Below, piece by piece: positions 57,315 to 64,000 of a DNA stretch of 64,000 bases (position 1 is the first letter of the stretch; the number at the start of each line of letters is the position of its first letter). The notes beneath the pieces are model-generated. The model was not told the DNA's origin, ran no database searches, and worked only from the letters and a program-made list of their open reading frames with translations. Both the position numbers and the translations under genes were made by a program. The DNA comes from Aricia agestis (lineage: Eukaryota > Arthropoda > Insecta > Lepidoptera > Lycaenidae). Location of the stretch: the NCBI RefSeq assembly GCF_905147365.1, contig NC_056425.1, forward strand, positions 12,117,001 through 12,181,000, in the 5' to 3' direction.

Positions 57315-57916
57315 CTTATATTTCTTAAAAAATCGTCAAGTTATAATGCTAATGATGAATAATATACGGCCTCACTGAAAGAGGATTAATGGTTAATTAA
57401 CTTCAATTTAGTAAAGATTCTGACGGGAACTCTGTACATTTTCTATCGAAGCATTAAATTAATGTTGAGTAATCGTTTGTGTCTCTGAGTATGGCCGTTA
57501 CAATACTTACATTACGTCTGCTTTAAGTACAACAAAAGTAGATCAAAAGTAGTATATGGGTTTAGGAGATACGATATAACATCAACTAAGGAAGGTCGGC
57601 AATCAGCGATTTTTTCAGAAATCACAAAGTGCTATTAATTTTGAATAATAATTCGCGGTATTATTATAAAAATATTATTACGTTGACTACGATAATCTTA
57701 GACGTGTTTTGTATATCTTCTTGTAAACCTCATCATAATACATTCATCCATAAAATTGAATAGCATCAAAACAATCAAACCAATGAAATAAAAGTTCAAA
57801 AATTTTGTTGTACCGTAATCTTCTCCCAAAAATTATCTTTGTTGCAATATTTTTTTGTTAACTCGATGATAACCGTATATTTTTTAAACTTTAAGCCTGT
57901 TTTTCTTTGAAATCAG

Positions 57917-58101
57917 AGTCAAGTTCATCAAATCAATCTTACAATTATAAAACTTTTCGCAAAAAATCAAATAATATTGACAATTTAGACCTCAAACTTT
58001 ACCTTACTACGCCTCAAAATAACAAAGAAATTGACCGCAACAACCGCAGAAAAATGTACTACATAAAGTGCGACAAAGCTGGGCGGGAGCGCTGCTGGTA
58101 A
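57917..58101 (+). CDS. Doubtful alternative terminal exon of gene 3
   Basis: A TTTCTTTGAAATCAG acceptor precedes 185 bases that stay open in the frame set by a phase-1 splice from 57303. The product would be Ser-, Asn- and Lys-rich (SSSSNQSYNY early on) and ends with two Cys. Genes 1 and 2 start this exon with GSYNE and have no Cys. It may be a chance open frame. Confidence 0.25.
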
Positions 58102-58454
58102 AGGATATCTGTCAAAAATGACGTTTTTGTATGATGGCAGCGTTAGATCCTTTTCTCGAAACGTTCATTTAAAGCCTTGTCGAGCTGTTTGTAATGCGTG
58201 CGTTGCTGTCAATCGAGCGGCAACTTCACATAGTACATCCAACAATAAGCACGACACATACCTGGGCTGTTACATTCACAAATTACATTCTAATGCATCT
58301 TCGTTTCAAAACAGTTGCTAAAGTAATCAAGAACATTATAATAATTGCTGTGTGTCGTCCTTTATAATGAAGTTTGGAATTTCATCTAAATATAGCGAGT
58401 AAGGCCCCCGCTACACGCTCCGACTTGGTTGCAATATAGAGCGAAGTGGAAGAC

Positions 58455-58905
58455 TCGTTTTTTAGGCTTCCGTACCGAAAGGGTGAAAACGGGATCCTAT
58501 TACTAACACTTCGTTGTCTGTCCGTCTGTCTGTCTGTCTGTCTATCTCCAGGCTATAACTCAATAACGATAATAGCTAAAGAGTTGAAATTTTTACAGAT
58601 TATGTATATATCTGTTGCCGCTATAACAACAAATACTAAAAACAAAATAAAAATAATATTCAAGGGGGGCTCCCATACAACAAACGTGATTTTTTTTGGC
58701 CTTTTTTACTCTATATCAATAATGGCAACAGGTAGGCACTTGAGATTTTCACTAAATCCTTAATTTTATTTTTACTTTAATAATAATTAAGAATTATTAT
58801 TAAGCAGGGCTCCCATACAAAAACACATTTTTTGCCTACTTTCGCTCTATAGCGGTACGGAACAATTCGTGGGCGAGTCCGACTAGCACTTGGCCGATTA
58901 TTGAT
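58455..58905 (+). repeat. Dispersed repeat F, copy 2
   Basis: Has a TCTGTC microsatellite at 58505-58540, then the sequence shared with 42828-43125. The CTGTC-rich stretch and CCAGGCTATAA also occur, inverted, at 52860-52990. Confidence 0.65.
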
Positions 58906-61900
58906 GATTTTCGTATTTTCATTATTAGGTATGGCGTTTTGCAATATTTCAATACTAATTGTAATATAAAAAAGTAGTAATTAGTTTGAAATGTAGAGCG
59001 ATGTGAAAGATTGACTTTTAATAATATTTTTCGTATTTAGCAATAGCATTTCGTAATATTTCAATACTCGTAGTTCTACGAAATATTCTACTTTTGTATT
59101 TAACGTTCCTTTGGTGTGGTAATGTTAACAAAGAAAATCGTTTGACGTTTATTACATCTACATTGCACTATCGATTTAAATGCTCGATCAAACGTACGAT
59201 GGCAATCGCTTAACACTATTAAATTATGATTAATTGATCGTCTCATGACGTACAGTCGTTGTAGTCTTCCATATTTTTCAAAGGCAAATTTTTGTGACAG
59301 TTTTTACGCAGTAATTCCTTACGCAAGTTCCTTTGTATAGATCTATTAGATCCTGCAAATTGGGACGTGTAGTCGAGGTATAACGAAGTTCAGAGTAATT
59401 TCGTCTAAATATGGCGCAGCGCGTCTTAACCTTGCTTTTGCTATTACATCCCATCAATTATTCGTAGACTCACCATGCTTTACGGTTTTAGTAGGACATG
59501 GGTATTCAATATATTCTATTGGATGCATTAATTTGTGTTCTTGTGTTCTTAAAATTTCGTTCCCCTATATATTTGAACGATAAGGTTTTAAAACATTTTT
59601 GTGTTCATATTTATATTTTATAAATAGTTTTGCAAAAAAAAAACCCTAATACTGTTAGAAGTTAATTTAAATAATATTATTGTGTACTTTCATTCAATAA
59701 ACATTATATTGAAAATTACAATTTTAATGTAACTAAAATATTTTTGGATTTTATGGTATATTTTTAATCGCTCACTAAACATTAGATATGTGTAATACGC
59801 ACAAAACGCCAATCAATCATGCCCACATGACGTGGGACGGTCCCACGAGAATCCCACCGTGTGGTCGCCCCTGATGAGCCGTTGCATCAGGTGGAACCAG
59901 GGCATCTAGGCCGTAGGTCATATTGCACTAGAAAATTCTCCAGCTAATGATTAGAAAGGAAGTTAATACAGTTTATTAATTGATTAAGAATATTACTAGA
60001 AGTGCGTTATCGGGTGTTTATCGAAAGGTTATCAGGAGTTCTTTGCACTTTGTACTATTGCATAAAATTGCAATGATTATAAGCTGATCCGATGAAATAT
60101 TGTGATAAGAAACACCTTTAAAAATCTTAGGTGGTTACAAAATTATTTCTCATCTTGATCATAACAATGAAATAATCCTATAACATTTTTTTTTATTCCA
60201 ACGTCTCTACAATTTTCCAACTGCACTCCTTTAATCGTCTTTTCTTTTCCATAATTTTTTTAAAATCTCATAAACAGTATATAATCTCATATTTTATTCT
60301 TTCATTTTTTATCCTTCTCCGTCTTGTCTCATTTTCCTTTCCAACCTTTTCATCAATTTGTTTTTATTACTTAAATTTTTTTTTATTACTTAACACTTTT
60401 CTTTTATTACTTAAATTTTTTATTGCACTATTTTCATTTTCACAATTATCTTTTTTCACATGCAAATGCTCCAAATTCCACGACATCATAATAATTATCG
60501 AGTGCTACGCCTGTTAAAAACCTGATTATTTAATTCATTTCATTTTTATCCTTTCTCATAATTTGTTCACGTTTATTTAATTATTTATCTGAATATTTTC
60601 ACATCCTTCCCATTTTTTATCCTTTCTTACATCATTCCAAGTGCCTTTTTATTCTTTCTTATAATTTATTCACGTTTATTTAATTACATTATCTGAATAT
60701 TTTCACATCCTTCCCATTTTTTATCCTTTCTTACATCATTCCAAGTGCTCCAAACTTCACGACAGCATTATCGAATGCGAACGTTAAATACCACGTCTAT
60801 CCCGCTCTCTGTAACCTTTGCTCACGGATTCGGAGATCGGACATTCCATTGTTGATCGAAATCTGATTCATTCCAGGAATGATTTGATTGTTTCTAAATC
60901 TTTCGAAGACGATGCGGATACTCTTCAATTGTTACAATATTCTACCATTATTTTAATCTAGATTTTGCAAGTTGCAATATCGGTCGGCAGATTTTTTTCC
61001 TAGTAGCAGTGTTAAAGTATCGCCAGACTCAATTAAATAGTAACAGATAAACAAACAACACACATATATTTTTGTACTAGTTGGAGCTGTGGAGGTCCTA
61101 TGAAGAAGTTTTTTATTTTATTTTTAGTCGTCTTTGGGCTTTCAGACCATATCCTTTTCTCTTACCTCTAAACCAGTTAGAGTTCAATCTAGTAAAAAAT
61201 CCTATAATTTAATTTGCAACACTAAACTCTTTAACAAAAATTCACGACAATTTGGCTGTCTCCCATTTTGCTTAGGGTGGGAAATTGGATTTCCCCTACT
61301 CCTTCTATCTTTCTTCTGATTAATTTCGTTGCGGGTCCCAAGACAGATTTAGCTTGTCCCTCGAGCACCCCTGAGATCATATCAAAGGGTTTTCGTGGTT
61401 GTGGAGTTGCAGTGGTGGGAATGTGTGGTGGGCCAATTGCCCGATAAAAAAACTCTTTAACAAACTTTTGTGCTAATCAATGACCAATATCAATGCTATA
61501 TATTTCCTTAAAGACCCAATTCCTTGCCATTTAGCCTCATAATCGTTTGCATTATCAATAAAAGACTGCGCTTTGTGTGTCCACAATAAGATTGGTGTTA
61601 CCGTTCCCATCATACAAACCGGTGACCACATCTTCCCACACCTTACTGGAGATTATCGTGAATATATTATTGCTACATTTAATCCGAAGGAGTTTAATGA
61701 TAGCTCGTTGCGAATATCGCCCAAAGAGATTCCCAAAACTTTTAGAGGCAATTTTTATTAGATATGGCTTAAAAATCAAGGCTGTAAGTGACATCCCCCT
61801 AAAAACTTTTCTCGTTGATTATCTTGCAATAATAATTAGTAGATATTAAATTGCATTTAAGTATAATATTAAACAATAAATTTAAAAAAAATGTATATTA

Positions 61901-62400
61901 AACTTTAACGCCTGAAGGAATTTCATAGCAAAATGGTGTAATCGGTGTAAATTCTAATAATTATGAAACAAAAGAACTAAGAAACTGTATATTATTATTA
62001 TAATTTCGTCTGACTTAAGCACAGTTTTATTTTTATATATTTTTACCTAAATCTACTGCCACAGTTCAGAGGCTTATCCTACAAGGATGTTTTGGCCAGT
62101 TAGCTAAATCACATTTAATTTCTTGTAAGCTGCCACTTGAAAGTTAAAAGATAACTGCTTTTAAAACACCTTCTACCATATCATCCAAGTATATCTTGCG
62201 TGTGGTCGAATTATGAATTGTAGCTGGTCATTTTAAGTAACAACCATTTTGCATCTACGCCCTTATTAAAATCCAGATGCAACTTATCCTTGTAGGTCTG
62301 TATTTCAACTGTCAACACCCACAGGTGTTATAGAATCCTCAGTTTATTGTAACATTACCATCTAGCGTCAGACCTCTTGCAAAACGTCCCTTCACTGACT
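58906..62400. other. Long unassigned stretch between gene 3 and putative gene 4
   Basis: AT-rich, with fewer recognisable repeats than elsewhere. It holds the T-rich block at 60180-60760 with its tandem duplication, and open frames at 61555-61794 (minus) and 61573-61849 (plus) with no family assigned. The unresolved last exon of gene 3 may lie here. Confidence 0.4.
60551..60748. repeat. Tandem duplication, about 103-bp unit
   Basis: 60551-60644 and 60654-60748 are nearly identical (CACGTTTATTTAATTA, ATCTGAATATTTTCACATCC, CATCATTCCAAGTGC). A weaker third relative precedes them near 60460-60500 (GCTCCAAATTCCACGACATC). The surroundings are T-rich. Confidence 0.75.
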
Positions 62401-62406
62401 GACAGA

Positions 62407-62414
62407 TATAAATA
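62407..62414 (+). promoter_or_regulatory. TATA box of a possible fourth cuticle gene
   Basis: TATAAATA stands 39 bases before ATGAAGTGG. The spacing to the ATG and the short leader resemble genes 1 and 2. Confidence 0.6.
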
Positions 62415-62445
62415 TGAACCATTTACTCACAGCTGAAGACTGAAG

Positions 62446-62454
62446 ATGAAGTGG
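62446..62454 (+). CDS. Putative first coding exon (MKW) of a fourth cuticle protein gene
   Basis: ATGAAGTGG is followed directly by gtaact. A three-codon first exon of the form MK-X ending at a GT donor matches gene 3 (MKL) and is close to gene 1 (MRS). No hydrophobic second exon is seen between 62455 and 64000, a stretch that holds SINE and Lep1-like copies. If real, the gene body lies beyond the window. Assignment rests only on promoter and exon layout. Confidence 0.5.
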
Positions 62455-63013
62455 GTAACTAACATTTTATAACATAAGAGTAATTATGCGTAATTGAAAA
62501 AAAGAGTTTTTTTCCCTTAAAATAAAATAAAAACCTTGTAACCTGTCTAGTCTCTCTAATATATCTGGCTATACATAAAATTCACATTTTTTAATTTCAA
62601 ATAAATTTTCCGGGCCTAAAGCCTCCATTTATGCAGAAAACGACAACTTACAAATCTTTAATTATCCACTACATCCACTTACATCTTCGGTTGTGAAATT
62701 ACTCATCTTCAATAATAATACATTACCGCGAACATCCTAGGTAATAATAATAACGAAACACATAAGTGGGCAAGATTAGATCCATTCCAAGGTAAAGGTG
62801 TGACTTAAATAATATAATTGCACTGTTATTATGTTTGAAGACTTCTCGTGGGAGAATAAAAGTTTAACTTGGTAGCATCATAATATTATTATATCACAAT
62901 TTAAAAACGGATATATTACATTAGCTACTATTAAAAGTTATTTACAAGTTAGGATAATCATCCTCTGGTTGTATGGCAAATAAGATGATTCACATTTCAC
63001 GCATTGAATATTA

Positions 63014-63157
63014 TGCATCTAAAAAGTCAGTCCTGCGCCAGATTTCTCGCCAGTCATATCCGTCATCCGTCTCCCTTGGTAATGAGAGAAAATAAAGAAA
63101 CAGTTCTTTTGTTTATTGCGGACACACTTGGGCATTATAAAATTACTCTACCGACGA
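63014..63157 (+). repeat. SINE family B body fragment
   Basis: Carries AAAAAGTCAGTCCTGCGCC and CACTTGGGCATTATAAAATT of family B without the tRNA-like head. Confidence 0.7.
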
Positions 63158-63237
63158 ACCTCACGTCTAGCCTGACATCTCGCTGTTTTCCTTGCAATAT
63201 GTCAAAGCATAATAATTTATGCTTTCACATATTTAGA

Positions 63238-63553
63238 TGTGGGAGAGCCATGCTTCGGCACGAATGGGCCGGCTCGACCGGAGAAATACCACGTTCTCAC
63301 AGAAGTCCGGCGTGAAACAGCGTTTGCGCTGTGTTTCGCCGAGTGAGTGAGTTTACCGGAGGCCCAATCCTCTACCCTATTTCCTTCCTTACCCTCCCCT
63401 ATTCCCTTCCCATCCCATCCTTATTACCCTTTTCCCTCTTAAAAGGCCGGAAACGCACCTGCAGCTCTTCTGATGCGGCGAGTATCCATGGGCGACGGAA
63501 GTGCTTTCCATCAGGTGACCCGTTTGCTCGTTTGCCCACTTATTTAAAAAAAA
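63238..63553 (+). repeat. Lep1-like element, copy 10
   Basis: TGTGGGAGAGCCATGC to CACTTATTTAAAAAAAA. It lies about 780 bp downstream of the putative first exon of gene 4, probably inside that gene's first intron. Confidence 0.9.
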
Positions 63554-64000
63554 TACAATCAGTCCTTACATTTTGAAGATTTTATCTGCCAGTCCATCCA
63601 TTTATCCGACTGTCTGTCATTTAAATACTAACTTGTAGCTTAATACAGTTGTATGTAATATAGTTTGCTGTTTAAATGACTTGAGTTGCAGTCAAAACTT
63701 ACCATCAATTCAGTAGCATGACCGCAAAGCGATATTCACAGTATGATTAATGGTTTTTACATCGCCTGTGTAAACGATACGCACTGATCTCTGGCCTCTA
63801 TTCATAATCTTGAATCTGTCTTCGCCTATACGAGATTTATATATTATTATATTTCTAGAGCCTGCTGAACAACATTATATCATTATTTACACTTTCTTTC
63901 AATGTTAAGGGCCTGTTTTATCCCTTTCTGATAAAGTGGCGAATAGGCTATTCACAAGTTAAGTGGTTGATAGCCTATTCGGCACTTATCAGGAAGTGGT
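63554..64000. other. Right edge, no gene seen
   Basis: AT-rich. Near the end, GGCGAATAGGCTATTCACAA and GATAGCCTATTCGGCAC form an inverted pair that may be part of a TIR element cut by the window edge. Confidence 0.4.

Overview
The window looks like AT-rich nuclear DNA from a lepidopteran insect. Three things suggest this: a group of paralogous RR-1 cuticle protein genes built on the same exon plan, many copies of a Lep1-like interspersed repeat, and tRNA-derived SINEs and MITEs of a kind common in moths and butterflies. The species cannot be named from the sequence alone. No rRNA, functional tRNA, CRISPR or bacterial-type feature is seen.

Host genes. Three RR-1 (chitin-binding, Rebers-Riddiford type 1) cuticle protein genes can be modelled with exons. 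Gene 1 is on the minus strand (6794-9015, four coding exons, 211 aa). Gene 2 is on the plus strand (13430-17175, three exons, 1167 aa) and is very large, with an RR-1 domain in the middle and about 775 residues of Tyr/Pro/Ser/Thr-rich repeats after it. Gene 3 is on the plus strand (55687 to about 57314), has a glycine-rich N-terminal half, and its last exon is uncertain. A fourth promoter with a matching tiny first exon (62407-62454) suggests another family member whose body lies beyond the right edge. All have a TATA box, a first coding exon of 3-5 codons that ends inside the signal peptide, and, in genes 1-3, a phase-1 intron donor right after the conserved DDG.

Mobile DNA. A full-length Ty3/Gypsy-type LTR retrotransposon occupies 27973-34730. 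Its 437-bp LTRs differ at one base, it is flanked by a 4-bp duplication, and it carries one uninterrupted gag-pol frame. Its likely start codon lies inside the 5' LTR and appears to be joined to gag by splicing. The rest of the window is dense with nested repeats: eleven loci (thirteen segments) of a Lep1-like element, two tRNA-derived SINE families, five copies of a palindromic 250-bp MITE, many one-off MITEs with TA, TTA/TAA, TTAA or 8-bp target duplications, LINE fragments (R1/Jockey- and RTE-like), and several perfect inverted repeats.

Layout: 1-6.7 kb repeats and LINE debris, with a perfect 59-bp inverted repeat; 6.7-9.1 kb gene 1; 9.1-13.4 kb repeats, including a 955-bp TIR element; 13.4-17.2 kb gene 2, bracketed by 290-320-bp direct repeats; 17.2-28 kb repeats; 28-34.7 kb LTR retrotransposon; 34.7-55.6 kb mosaic of MITEs and SINEs; 55.6-58 kb gene 3; 58-62.4 kb mostly unassigned AT-rich DNA; 62.4 kb to the end, the start of a possible gene 4 followed by SINE and Lep1-like copies.
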